Of a stretch of DNA of 64,000 bases, positions 9,403 to 18,233 are shown in pieces (within the stretch, counting starts at the first letter, position 1; every line of letters starts with the position of its first letter). The notes below the pieces were generated by a model. That model made no database searches. It had not been told where the DNA came from and saw only the letters and a list, made by a program, of their open reading frames with translations. The stretch is from Campylobacter aviculae (GTDB lineage Bacteria > Campylobacterota > Campylobacteria > Campylobacterales > Campylobacteraceae). Location: positions 1 to 64,000 of the forward strand of contig NZ_NXMA01000008.1 in the NCBI RefSeq assembly GCF_005406215.1, read 5' to 3'. Both the position numbers and the translations under genes were made by a program.

Positions 9403-9971
9403 AATTAGCAGTTCTTTTTAGTGGGAATGGGAGTAATTTAGAAAATATTTTAGAAAAACTCCACCAAAAAACTATAAGAGGCAATACTTATGAAGTGGTG
9501 CTTTGTCTTTGTAATAAAAAAAATGCTTTTGGCATACAAAGGGCTAAAAAATATGGACTTGAAAGTGTGATTGTGGAGCATGAAAATTTTTCTTCTAGGG
9601 AAGAATTTGATCAAGTTTTGGTAGAAAAAATTCAACAAAGTGGCGCAGATTTAACCATATTGGCTGGATTTATGAGAATTTTAAGTCCTGTTTTTACAAA
9701 AAATATTAAAGCGATCAATCTTCATCCTTCTTTACTTCCACTTTTTAAAGGAGCTCATGCGATAGAAGAGAGTTTTAAAAGCGATATGAAGGTAGCTGGA
9801 GTGAGTGTGCATTGGGTCAATGAAGAACTCGATGGCGGAAAAATCATCTCTCAAAAAGCTTTTGAAAAAGAAGAAATGAATTTTAATGAATTTGAAGAAA
9901 AAATTCACAACTTAGAATATGAGATTTTGCCTGATAGTGTGGTAAAAATATTTGAAAAGCAAGAAAATTAA
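9393..9971 (+). CDS. purN: Phosphoribosylglycinamide formyltransferase
   Basis: Transfers a formyl group from 10-formyltetrahydrofolate to GAR in purine synthesis. Visible motifs: LFSGNGSNLENIL (substrate loop), ILAGFMRILSPVF, and the catalytic segment INLHPSLLPLFKG with the conserved His, followed by GVSVHWVNEELDGGKIISQ with the catalytic Asp. It has 192 residues. It overlaps nnrD by 10 bases and is followed nine bases later by the TerC gene. Confidence 0.96.
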   Translation: MLVKLAVLFSGNGSNLENILEKLHQKTIRGNTYEVVLCLCNKKNAFGIQRAKKYGLESVIVEHENFSSREEFDQVLVEKIQQSGADLTILAGFMRILSPVFTKNIKAINLHPSLLPLFKGAHAIEESFKSDMKVAGVSVHWVNEELDGGKIISQKAFEKEEMNFNEFEEKIHNLEYEILPDSVVKIFEKQEN

Positions 9972-9980
9972 GGAAAAATA

Positions 9981-10700
9981 ATGTTTGAATGGGTTTTTAG
10001 CTTTGACTCCTGGATTGTTTTGATCACCTTAACCGCACTTGAAATTGTGCTAGGGATTGATAATATCATTTTTTTAGCTATTTTAGTGGCTAAATTACCC
10101 CCAAATTCTCGAGATAAAGGACGTATTTTAGGTCTTGCTTTTGCTATGATCACGCGAATTTTACTTCTTTTATCGCTTTTTTGGGTTATGAAACTTACAA
10201 AGCCTTTGTTTGATATTTTAGGTAATGAAATTTCAGGTAGGGATTTGGTGCTTTTGCTTGGTGGGCTTTTTTTAATTATTAAATCCATTAAAGAAATTAG
10301 AGAACAAATTTTACACAAAGAAGAAAATGAAAGCCAATTTAAGGCAAGCAATAAACTTTGGGTGGTTGTAGCTGAAATAGCCGTTATAGATATAGTATTT
10401 TCTTTAGATAGCGTGATTACTGCTGTGGGAATTGCTAAAGATGTTACGATTATGATTATAGCAGTAATCCTTGCTGTAGGGGTGATGCTTTTTGCTTCTA
10501 AGCCTATTGCTGATTTTGTAGAAAAATATCCAAGCATTAAAATTTTAGCTTTAGCATTTTTAGTATTAATAGGAGGTGTTTTAGTTGCAGAAAGTTTTGA
10601 TATGCATATTGATAAAACTTATATTTATGTAGCTATGGTTTTTGCTTTAATCGTTCAAGTGTTAAATATTTTAGATCAAAGAAAGGAAAAAGATGCCTAA
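9981..10700 (+). CDS. TerC-family integral membrane protein
   Basis: 239 residues with about seven membrane segments. The TerC family signature TALEIVLGIDNIIFL (about 19-33) and its second-half counterpart IAVIDIVFSLDSVITAVGIA (about 133-152) both carry the paired acidic residues thought to bind metal ions. Members are linked to tellurite resistance and manganese export during secretion of metal-loaded proteins. The actual ion here cannot be read from the sequence. It overlaps the phnA-like gene by eight bases. Confidence 0.93.
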   Translation: MFEWVFSFDSWIVLITLTALEIVLGIDNIIFLAILVAKLPPNSRDKGRILGLAFAMITRILLLLSLFWVMKLTKPLFDILGNEISGRDLVLLLGGLFLIIKSIKEIREQILHKEENESQFKASNKLWVVVAEIAVIDIVFSLDSVITAVGIAKDVTIMIIAVILAVGVMLFASKPIADFVEKYPSIKILALAFLVLIGGVLVAESFDMHIDKTYIYVAMVFALIVQVLNILDQRKEKDA

Positions 10701-10902
10701 AGATGCAAATGGAATCGAGTTAAATTCAGGAGACAATGTGAGTGTGATTAAAGATCTCAAGGTTAAAGGAGCTAGTACTACTTTAAAAAGAGGGACAACG
10801 ATAAAAAATATTAAACTAACTGCTAAAGATAATGAAATTGAAGCAAGGGTAGATAAATTTGGAACCCTTGTTCTTAAAACAGAATTTTTAAAGAAAATTT
10901 AG
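10693..10902 (+). CDS. Short PhnA/YjdM-domain protein (C-terminal domain only)
   Basis: 69 residues that match only the C-terminal PhnA domain: DANGIELNSGDNVSVIKDLKVKG, then KRGTTIKNIKLT and KFGTLVLKTEFLKK. Family members in enteric bacteria are about 110 residues long and begin with a four-cysteine zinc ribbon, which is absent here. Despite the name, the family is no longer thought to take part in phosphonate breakdown, and its role is unclear. It overlaps terC and precedes the phosphatase by ten bases. Confidence 0.85.
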   Translation: MPKDANGIELNSGDNVSVIKDLKVKGASTTLKRGTTIKNIKLTAKDNEIEARVDKFGTLVLKTEFLKKI

Positions 10903-10912
10903 GTAGAAAATT

Positions 10913-12097
10913 TTGCGAATTTTACTCATATTGCGAGGAAATTATTACGCAGGACAAGAAGAATTTATTGCTCAAAATCAATTACAAGAATATACGCTTG
11001 ATTTAAATTTTTTGCGTTTGCTTGCTGGGAGTGTGAAAGAAATAGCAAATGAGTATAAGAATTTAAATACGAGAGATGATGAAAAATTGCATAAAATTTT
11101 ACTTAATCTTTTAGAAATGCGTATGCAAAAAGGGGAATTTTGTATAGCCAATATCTATAGTCAAACATTAAAAAATTATAAAGAATTAGCAAATAAATAT
11201 CGATATGAAATGTATGTTATAGAATTTGAAACTTCATTAGAGCAATGTTTTAAAAACAACATACAAAAAGCGAAACATAAGGGTTTTGCAATCCCTTACT
11301 CACTCTTAGAAAGAACACATTTTTTACTTGAAAAAACTTCTAAGAAGTATCAAACCTTAGCTTTAGATAACTGGAAAAAATGTCTTTATCAAGCTCCTGA
11401 TTTAAGTACTTATAAAAAAATTCATCATATAGGAGATATACAAGGATGCTATAGTGTTTTAAAAGAATATATTAAAAAAATCAAGGAAGATGAGTATTAT
11501 ATTTTTTTAGGAGATTATATCAATAGAGGTGTTGAAAATGCTAAGGTTTTAAAATTTTTGCTAAAAATTTGTGAAAGAGAAAATGTGTGTTTGTTGGAAG
11601 GAAATCATGAAAATCATCTTATAAAATGGGCAAATGGGGAGATTTCAAACTCCAAAGAATTCAACGAAAATACGCTAAAAGATTTTAAAAAAGAAAAGCT
11701 CACTCCAAAAGATGCTAAAAATTTACTTCCTTATTTTAAAGAATGTTTGTATTATAAATTTGAAGATAAATTAATTTTTTGCTCTCACGGAGGGGTTAAT
11801 ACTTTGCCTTCTGATCCACCGCAGATTAGTTTTATACCAAGCTATGATTTTATCTATGGAGTGGGGCATTATGAAGACAGTCAAATCATTGCAAATCAAT
11901 TTTGTAGCTTTACTGAAAAAAATATTTATCAAATTTTTGGTCATAGAAATAGAAAAAAATTACCAATTCAAATTGCAGAGCGTGTATTTTTGTGTGAAGG
12001 AAAAGTAGATAATGGGGGATATTTACGTGTTGTAACTTTGGATAAAGAAAGTTTTAAGTGTATAGAAATAAAAAATCATATTTACAGAAAAAAGTAG
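10913..12097 (+). CDS. PNKP-like protein: degenerate kinase domain plus calcineurin-like phosphatase
   Basis: Starts at TTG with the site AGGTAG upstream. The C-terminal half has all the PPP-type metallophosphatase motifs: GDIQG (174-178), GDYINRG, GNHENH, FCSHGG and GHRNRKK. The N-terminal ~165 residues follow the layout of the polynucleotide kinase domain of bacterial PNKP: LDLNFLRLL (lid/substrate Asp), GEFCIANIYSQTLKNY, MYVIEFETSLEQCFKNN and FAIPYSLLERTHFLLE. The P-loop, however, reads GNYYAGQEE (9-17), with Gln and Glu in place of the invariant Lys and Ser/Thr. The kinase is therefore probably dead. The likely substrate is a nucleic-acid 2',3'-cyclic or 3' phosphate or a phosphoprotein; which cannot be told. 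Confidence 0.85.
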   Translation: MRILLILRGNYYAGQEEFIAQNQLQEYTLDLNFLRLLAGSVKEIANEYKNLNTRDDEKLHKILLNLLEMRMQKGEFCIANIYSQTLKNYKELANKYRYEMYVIEFETSLEQCFKNNIQKAKHKGFAIPYSLLERTHFLLEKTSKKYQTLALDNWKKCLYQAPDLSTYKKIHHIGDIQGCYSVLKEYIKKIKEDEYYIFLGDYINRGVENAKVLKFLLKICERENVCLLEGNHENHLIKWANGEISNSKEFNENTLKDFKKEKLTPKDAKNLLPYFKECLYYKFEDKLIFCSHGGVNTLPSDPPQISFIPSYDFIYGVGHYEDSQIIANQFCSFTEKNIYQIFGHRNRKKLPIQIAERVFLCEGKVDNGGYLRVVTLDKESFKCIEIKNHIYRKK

Positions 12098-12111
12098 GTA
12101 AATCACCTACT
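12093..12111 (-). terminator. Intrinsic terminator between convergent genes
   Basis: An AGTAGGT/ACCTACT hairpin followed, on the minus strand, by a run of six T. It ends the CorC-type gene and may also work for the phosphatase on the plus strand. Confidence 0.8.
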
Positions 12112-13465
12112 CTTCTTCATCAGTCTTTTTTACAACCTTAACTCGTTCTATAGAATTTCCATCCATTTTTTTAACTTCATAATAACAAAGCTCATCTTCT
12201 ATTCGGTCACCAACTACTGGCAAACGCCCCAATAGATTAAAGACATAGCCTCCTATAGTAACTTGTTCAAGATCTTCATCATAGCTGATTAAAAGCATTT
12301 CTTCAACCGTTTCAATATCGCAACGTCCTTGAAATTCATAGATATTATCCGCAAGTTTTTTATAACTATCTTCTTCATTTTCGCTTTTAATTTCGCCAAT
12401 AATTTCTTCCATAATATCTTCCATGGTTAAAATTCCAGCAGTTCCACCATATTCATCGATAACAAGTGCGGTGTGAGATCTTTCTTTATTCATTCTCACA
12501 AGAACTTTTGAAATACTGATATTTTCAGGGACTAAAATAAGTGGCTTTATAAAAGAATCTAAGTTTTCACTTTTGGATTTTAATTCATTTTGAACTATAT
12601 CACGTATATGAATCATTCCTAGAATACTATCTTTAGAACCATCTATATAAGGAAAGCGTGTGTGTTTATGTTCGCAAATGATTTGCATATTTTCTGCATA
12701 AGTTTTTTGCTTGTTTAAACAAACCATATCTTTGCGCGGTGTCATGATTTCTTTGGCAACCGTATCTGAAAAATCCACTGCATTGCGGATGATTTCAGTT
12801 TCAAATTCGTCCAATACTCCACCTTTTTGACTTTCGCTTGCAATGATTTTAATTTCTTCTTCACTATGGGTTAATTCGCTTTCTTTAGCGGGTTTGATTC
12901 CAAAAATTTTTAAATTCATGGCTGCTAAAAAGTCAAAAATTTTTATACAAGGTAAGAATAGTATCCAAAACCAATGAAGAGGTCTGGCTATCCAAAGAAC
13001 AGCTTTATCAGCTATAGCTATAGCTATAGATTTTGGTACGAGTTCACCTAAAACTACATGCAAAAGAGTGATAATACTAAAGGCAATGATAAAAGAAATG
13101 GTATGAATAACAACAGCATTAAAACCTAATTTTAAAAGTGCAGCTTCAAGCATTTTTGCAATGGCTGGTTCACCGATCCAACCTAAAGCAAGGGAACTTA
13201 GGGTGATTCCTAATTGACAAGCACTCAAATAAGTATCAAGTTTAGAAGAAACTTCTAGCGCCTGTTTAGCACCTGATTTTTTTTCTTTGATCATTTCTTC
13301 AAGTTTTGATCGACGTACTTTAACAATACTAAATTCAGATAAAACAAAAAAGCCGTTTAGAAATACTAAAGCTAGCGCAACGGCAACCATAAGTATAGAA
13401 TATCCTGCATCAAAAGATGCTGTAGGTAACGTTTGGTTTAAATCAAAAACCTGACTGGGGTCCAA
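12107..13465 (-). CDS. HlyC/CorC (TlyC)-family membrane protein with CBS pair
   Basis: 452 residues in the standard order. An N-terminal DUF21 membrane domain (about 20-200, four hydrophobic segments, GITLSSLALGWIGEPAIA) comes first, then two CBS domains (about 215-345, MTPRKDMVCL and the acidic VIDEYGGTAGILTMEDIMEEIIGEI segment). The transporter-associated CorC_HlyC domain follows (about 360-440). Such proteins are thought to mediate Mg/Co efflux or magnesium homeostasis; the name haemolysin is historical. The start is TTG at 13465, five bases after a clean GGAG site. Confidence 0.92.
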   Translation of the reverse strand: MDPSQVFDLNQTLPTASFDAGYSILMVAVALALVFLNGFFVLSEFSIVKVRRSKLEEMIKEKKSGAKQALEVSSKLDTYLSACQLGITLSSLALGWIGEPAIAKMLEAALLKLGFNAVVIHTISFIIAFSIITLLHVVLGELVPKSIAIAIADKAVLWIARPLHWFWILFLPCIKIFDFLAAMNLKIFGIKPAKESELTHSEEEIKIIASESQKGGVLDEFETEIIRNAVDFSDTVAKEIMTPRKDMVCLNKQKTYAENMQIICEHKHTRFPYIDGSKDSILGMIHIRDIVQNELKSKSENLDSFIKPLILVPENISISKVLVRMNKERSHTALVIDEYGGTAGILTMEDIMEEIIGEIKSENEEDSYKKLADNIYEFQGRCDIETVEEMLLISYDEDLEQVTIGGYVFNLLGRLPVVGDRIEDELCYYEVKKMDGNSIERVKVVKKTDEEE

Positions 13466-13522
13466 TGAAACTCCTTATTTTTTAAAATTAAATTCTAATT
13501 ATACACAATTAAAAGTAAAATT

Positions 13523-15037
13523 TTAGCTTAATTTTTGTATCAAATCCTTATATTCTATATTGATTTCAAATTCTTTTAAACGCTTGTAAATACTTCTAAG
13601 TTGGGTAATAGTTGTCCAATTTGTGATAAAAACACTAAAAGAGCTTCTTACTTGATCGAATGCATTATTAATTTGCATTACAATTCCAAGTGTAATGATA
13701 CCTCCAAAAAGACTTGGAGCCATAATTAAAAATGGAATGATAACGATGACTTGCTCAAATAAAATAAGCCAAATATTAAAATAACCATAGTGTAAAAAAA
13801 GCCTTTTATAATTGAATTTAAGTCCAGTAAAAAGTTCAATTATGGTTTCATTTTTTGCGTATTCTTTACGATTATCTTCCGCATAAACTAATTCTTTTCT
13901 AAAAGCTGCTTCTGCTTTTTGATTGTTATATTCAAGTCCTGGAAGTTTAATCCCTACAAACCAAGAAGCTATCAAACCACCTAAAGAAATAAAAAGGGCA
14001 ATATAAACAAGTAATCCATCCATATTTTTTAAAAAATAAAAGCTTGAATTTTCATCTAAATTGAAAAACAATGCTTTGGTAGTTAAATCGCTTAAATTCC
14101 ATAAAATAGGAATAAAAGCTATGAGAGTCATCAAAGCTTTTATAAAAGCAAGACCAAGACTTTCTACAATTTTAGAAAAATTATAAGCATCTTCTTGAAT
14201 TCTTTGTGAGCTTCCCTCTATATTATCATCTTTGTTTTTCCAAAATTTTAAATAAGAAAAGGTCATAGCCTCTCGCCATTTAAAAGCATAAATACTTGCA
14301 AAATAAATATTAATCGTTGCAATGATAACATAAGGGATAGCAATGCCTAAAAAAACAAAAATGAGTGAATAAAAATCTTGCAAATCATAAAAAGGTTTTT
14401 CAAGTATCGCGGGTGTGTGAAGAAAATATTTTAATAAATTTTGATAATAATAAATTGCAAATTTATTGATAAAATTAGCATTTTCAAAAGAATTTTTAGC
14501 CTGTTCATTAGCCTTAATGACGCTTTGTACTAACAAGTTAATTTGATCTAAGGATAAATTTTGCTTTAAGATATTTTTATCTTTAATTTTTTGAGAAATT
14601 TGGGTTAAGTTTTGTTCTTTATAATCTTTTTGTTCTTCTAAAATTTGGATAATTTGCCTAAAAATATCTTTGTCAATATAGGATGAATTTTGCGTGGTTT
14701 CTATATTTAGTCTTTGTTTGTTTTCATTTTGGATTTCTTGAATTTTTTTAGCCTTGGCTTTTTCATACACAAAACTTTGATTATAGTCTTTAGAGTCAAT
14801 GTGAAGTTCTCTAAGTAAAGAAGGTGTGATTTTAAAATCTTGCTTGAATTTTGCTTCGTCAAAATTTAAAACAATAGCATTAATTTTTGGTTTTTGGATG
14901 GTGTTATAAAAGTCATTATACCAAGAATTAAGCGCCACATTAAAACTTGTTTGCAAATATAAAAAAAGTAAAAGCAAAAAAAGTCCCAAATAAGCCCACA
15001 AAGCCCACTTTTTAGAAGCAAAAAAAGAATAAAACAT
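13523..15037 (-). CDS. SbmA/BacA-family peptide transporter with large insertion
   Basis: The core matches SbmA/BacA, proton-driven importers of proline-rich peptides, microcins and bleomycin: NSWYNDFYNTIQ (about 37-48), FKWREAM, GSSQRIQEDAYNF, LMTLIAFIPILW, FVGIKLPGLEYNNQKAEAAFRKELVYAED and TNWTTITQLRSIYKRLKEFE. At 504 residues it is about 100 longer than the E. coli protein. The first SbmA membrane helix seems to be missing, and about 160 charged, Gln/Lys/Asn-rich residues (roughly 57-215) are inserted after the FYNTIQ segment, most likely facing the periplasm. It stands alone, 57 bases beyond the CorC-type gene. Confidence 0.88.
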   Translation of the reverse strand: MFYSFFASKKWALWAYLGLFLLLLFLYLQTSFNVALNSWYNDFYNTIQKPKINAIVLNFDEAKFKQDFKITPSLLRELHIDSKDYNQSFVYEKAKAKKIQEIQNENKQRLNIETTQNSSYIDKDIFRQIIQILEEQKDYKEQNLTQISQKIKDKNILKQNLSLDQINLLVQSVIKANEQAKNSFENANFINKFAIYYYQNLLKYFLHTPAILEKPFYDLQDFYSLIFVFLGIAIPYVIIATINIYFASIYAFKWREAMTFSYLKFWKNKDDNIEGSSQRIQEDAYNFSKIVESLGLAFIKALMTLIAFIPILWNLSDLTTKALFFNLDENSSFYFLKNMDGLLVYIALFISLGGLIASWFVGIKLPGLEYNNQKAEAAFRKELVYAEDNRKEYAKNETIIELFTGLKFNYKRLFLHYGYFNIWLILFEQVIVIIPFLIMAPSLFGGIITLGIVMQINNAFDQVRSSFSVFITNWTTITQLRSIYKRLKEFEINIEYKDLIQKLS

Positions 15038-15088
15038 TAATCTCCTTATTTATATTTTGATATTCTACTTTAGTAAGGTAAAAAATGA

Positions 15089-15094
15089 TATAAT
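15089..15094 (+). promoter_or_regulatory. Extended -10 promoter of the carboxynorspermidine dehydrogenase gene
   Basis: TGATATAAT, a good extended -10 element, 30 bases ahead of the ATG at 15124. The ribosome site is AAAGGAATGAAG. Confidence 0.6.
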
Positions 15095-15123
15095 AAAACT
15101 TTAGCTTATTAAAGGAATGAAGA

Positions 15124-16329
15124 ATGAAAAATCTTTTAATCATAGGCGCAGGAGGAGTTAGCCGCGTAGCTACTGTAAAATGCGCGATGAATTCTGATAC
15201 TTTTTCTAAAATCACTCTAGCCAGTAGAACTAAAAGCAAATGTGATGAAATTGCCGCTTTTATTAAAGAGCGTTTGGGAGTGCAAATTGAGACTGCACAA
15301 ATTGATGCTGATGATAGTGATGCGGTTGTGGAGCTTATTAAAAAAACGGGGGCGCAAATTTTGCTTAATGTTGCTTTACCTTACCAAGATTTAAGCTTAA
15401 TGGATGCTTGTATAAAGGCAGGAATTCATTATATAGATACAGCAAATTACGAACATCCTGATTTGGCTAAATTTGAATACAAAGAACAATGGGCCAGAAA
15501 TGAAAAATTCAAAGAAAATGGAATTTTAGGACTTTTAGGAAGTGGATTTGATCCAGGGGTGACTAATGTTTTTTGCGCTTATGCTCAACAAAATTTATTT
15601 GATGAAATTCATTATATTGATATTTTAGATTGCAATGCGGGTGATCATGGTTATGCTTTTGCAACTAATTTTAATCCAGAAATTAACTTACGCGAAGTTT
15701 CAGCTAAAGGACGTTACTGGGAAAATGGGCAATGGATAGAAACAGAACCGATGCAAATAAAAATGGAATGGGATTATCCAGAAGTTGGAGTCAAAGATAG
15801 CTATTTGCTTTATCATGAAGAGCTTGAAAGTTTAGTTAAAAATATCAAAGGACTTAAAAGAATTCGATTCTTTATGACTTTTGGTCAAAGTTATCTTACC
15901 CACATGAAATGCCTTGAAAATGTTGGAATGCTTGGAATTAAACCTGTAATGCATCAAGGAAGAGAAATCATTCCGATTGAATTTTTAAAGACTTTATTGC
16001 CAGATCCTGCAAGTTTAGGCCCTAGAACTAAGGGTTATACCAATATAGGTTGCGTGATACGTGGGATTAAAGATGGTAAGGATAAGCAAATTTATATTTA
16101 TAATGTTTGCAATCACGAAGAATGTTACAAAGAAACCGGAGCACAAGCGGTAAGTTATACTACAGGAGTTCCTGCGATGATAGGGACTAAGCTAATTGCT
16201 AAAGGAATTTGGCAAGGCAAAGGTGTGTTTAATATGGAGGAATTTGACGCTAAACCTTTCATGGATGAACTTAATTCTAGTGGACTTCCTTGGAAAATCA
16301 TCGAAATGACACCAAATTTAGGAGAGTAA
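15124..16329 (+). CDS. Carboxynorspermidine dehydrogenase (saccharopine dehydrogenase family)
   Basis: Forms carboxyspermidine or carboxynorspermidine from a diamine and aspartate semialdehyde, the alternative route to spermidine used by Campylobacter, which lacks the S-adenosylmethionine decarboxylase route. The Rossmann dinucleotide motif IIGAGGVSRVATVKCA is at 6-21 and GLLGSGFDPGVTNVF at about 135-149. It is homologous over its whole 401-residue length to LYS1-type proteins. It has its own promoter and terminator, so it appears to be a single-gene unit. In C. jejuni, as I recall, an iron-uptake cluster separates it from the SbmA gene; here only 86 bases do. Confidence 0.9.
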   Translation: MKNLLIIGAGGVSRVATVKCAMNSDTFSKITLASRTKSKCDEIAAFIKERLGVQIETAQIDADDSDAVVELIKKTGAQILLNVALPYQDLSLMDACIKAGIHYIDTANYEHPDLAKFEYKEQWARNEKFKENGILGLLGSGFDPGVTNVFCAYAQQNLFDEIHYIDILDCNAGDHGYAFATNFNPEINLREVSAKGRYWENGQWIETEPMQIKMEWDYPEVGVKDSYLLYHEELESLVKNIKGLKRIRFFMTFGQSYLTHMKCLENVGMLGIKPVMHQGREIIPIEFLKTLLPDPASLGPRTKGYTNIGCVIRGIKDGKDKQIYIYNVCNHEECYKETGAQAVSYTTGVPAMIGTKLIAKGIWQGKGVFNMEEFDAKPFMDELNSSGLPWKIIEMTPNLGE

Positions 16330-16344
16330 GCGTAAAACGCTTAC
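16326..16344 (+). terminator. Bidirectional terminator
   Basis: GTAAGCG and CGCTTAC around an AAAA loop, then TTTTG on the plus strand. It overlaps the stop codons of both converging genes. Confidence 0.75.
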
Positions 16345-17029
16345 TTTTGTCCTATGTAGATAAAATGCTGCACGCTACCTTCAAAATTATAAAGATTAAT
16401 AAGCTCATAATCACCCCAAAATAAAGGTTTAAAAGGTTTAAAATCTTCTTTTAGTTCTTCAATATCTTTGGTAAATCGAATAAAAGAAGAACCACTTAAT
16501 CTACTACCAGGGCGTCCCTTGACTTCACGTAAGCCATTTTCCATAATATCCCCTCTTTCAGACATGCTATAGCCTTTATCACTTATCATTGTTGCAAAGA
16601 TAATAGCACCTTCATTGCAAATATCATATAATTCTTGAATGGTTTGTTTAAAACTTTCAAAAGGAAGATAATAAAGACTTTGATTGGCTAAAATCAAATC
16701 CATTTTTACATTAAAAAGATTTTTTATACTTGAATTTGGAGTGATAATATGAAAGTTGTTAGAATCTAATTTAGGATCTTTTTCCCAAATTTCTTTTAAA
16801 CTAGGAACTATATCTAAGCCGTAAGCCTTATACCCCCCCCCGTAGTGTCTTGAAGATATTTAGAATGCACACCATTTCCACAACCAAAATCAAGCAAATT
16901 TCCGCTTGTTTTATTGAGTTTATATTTTAAGATTCTTTCATAAAACCTTATGACATGACCATCAGGATATTGCAATCCATAACCCTCTTTTTCATATTTT
17001 TGAGTGTAAGCAGATAAAGAATTATCCAT
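16341..17029 (-). CDS. Phase-variable SAM-dependent methyltransferase, off state (G9 tract)
   Basis: Two minus-strand frames together make one class I methyltransferase. The first (17029 to 16814) has the SAM motif LLDFGCGNGVHSKYL and then runs into a tract of nine G (16833-16841 on the plus strand read as C), after which it stops at TAG. The second frame continues KAYGLDIVPSLKEIW and DLILANQSLYYLPF to the stop at 16341. Adding one G (or removing two) joins them into about 229 residues, so the gene is out of frame here. It corresponds by position and sequence to the C. jejuni contingency gene next to sodB (Cj0170). The substrate is unknown; colonies should contain a mixture of tract lengths. 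Confidence 0.88.
16833..16841 (-). repeat. Homopolymeric G9 contingency tract
   Basis: Nine consecutive C on the plus strand inside the methyltransferase gene. Slipped-strand mispairing at such tracts switches Campylobacter genes on and off; ten or seven G would restore the frame. Confidence 0.92.
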
Positions 17030-17223
17030 AATTTTCTCCTTTGTATTTAGATGTAAAGTATGGTATTATACAAAAAATTAAAAATATAATGATAAATGAA
17101 AAAACATAGTTTTTTAATTTTTAGCCATTTTTGTGTAAATATTTCAAAATTTTATGTATTTTAGTTTATAAGTCTAATTTTTAACTAGTTTTTTTGTAGA
17201 TTTTAAAAATGAAAGAAATGCAA

Positions 17224-17246
17224 CTATTCCGCATAGAGCGGAATAG
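17224..17246 (-). terminator. Terminator after sodB
   Basis: CTATTCCGC and GCGGAATAG form a nine-pair stem around a short loop immediately after the sodB stop. The region 17030-17223 up to the methyltransferase start is A/T-rich and holds only that gene's promoter and ribosome site. Confidence 0.7.
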
Positions 17247-17248
17247 AA

Positions 17249-17887
17249 TCATTTTACCGGATGAAGTTCATTAGCATAGAAGCTGATTGAATTTATGCCT
17301 TCTTTTAAAGCCCACTCATAAGCTTTTGATACAAAATCCCAATTGATATGTGCATAGAATTTTTCCAAATAAGCAGGACGAGCATTGCGATGATCTACAT
17401 AGTAAGCATGTTCCCAAACATCGACTACGAGTAAAGGAATTTTATCTTCAGTGACAGGAGTAGCAGCATTTGAGGTTGCAACTAATTCTAATTTTTGATT
17501 TTTGCTGTTATAAACAAGCCAAAACCATCCGGATCCAAAAAGGCCTGTAGCTCCTTTAATGAATTCAGCTTTAAAATTATCTAAAGAGCCAAATTCTTTT
17601 TCTAAAGCCACTTTTAAATCCCCTTTTACTTCACGGGCATTTGGAGTGATACAATCAAAATAAAAATCATGATTATAAACTTGAGCTGCATTGTTAAAAA
17701 TTCCACCATTTGATGATTTGATAATGCTTACAAGATCTTTATTTGCAAATTCAGTCTCTTTAATAAGATTATTTAAATTAGTAACGTAGGTATTATGATG
17801 TTTTCCATAATGATAATTAAACGTTTCAGCACTTAAAAAATCGCCAAAAGCATTGATATCATAAGGTAGTTTTCTTAATTCAAACAT
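17249..17887 (-). CDS. sodB: Iron superoxide dismutase
   Basis: Converts superoxide to peroxide and oxygen in the cytoplasm. The start is placed at the ATG at 17887 (MFELRKLPYD), which follows AAAGGAGAAA, rather than 39 bases further upstream. Metal ligands are visible: His in FNYHYGKHHNTYV, His in YNHDFYFDC, Asp and His in VVDVWEHAYYVDH. GLFGSGWFWLV is the family signature. The 212-residue product fits Fe-SOD. Confidence 0.97.
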   Translation of the reverse strand: MFELRKLPYDINAFGDFLSAETFNYHYGKHHNTYVTNLNNLIKETEFANKDLVSIIKSSNGGIFNNAAQVYNHDFYFDCITPNAREVKGDLKVALEKEFGSLDNFKAEFIKGATGLFGSGWFWLVYNSKNQKLELVATSNAATPVTEDKIPLLVVDVWEHAYYVDHRNARPAYLEKFYAHINWDFVSKAYEWALKEGINSISFYANELHPVK

Positions 17888-18011
17888 ATTTTCTCCTTTT
17901 TTATTTTTGGTAAAACATTGTAACATAAAAATTTATAAAAAAAGCAACTTAAAACAAGCTTTATGAAAAATATTTTTTGGATTTTTAATTTTTTAGTAGA
18001 TTAATAGTGAG

Positions 18012-18086
18012 TGGTGACCCATACGAGACTCGAACTCGTGTTACCGCCGTGAAAGGGCGATGTCCTAACCGCTAGACGAATGGGCC
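18012..18086 (-). tRNA. tRNA-Glu (UUC anticodon)
   Basis: The minus strand folds into a complete cloverleaf of 75 bases. The acceptor stem starts GGCCCAT, the D arm includes AGCGGTTAGGA, the anticodon loop CCTTTCACG has anticodon TTC, the T arm has GAGTTCGAGTCTC, and a CCA end is encoded. It stands between sodB and mntP. Confidence 0.95.
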
Positions 18087-18233
18087 ATAAACAAAAAATA
18101 AAACGAGATTATATATTTTTTATTCTTAAATACAAATAAAAATCAAGCTATAGGGTTATTTTGAAATGCTAACTAAAAAATTAAAATTTAAGATTTTTAG
18201 ATTATAATTTTTGCTTTAATTTTTGGAGTTTGT

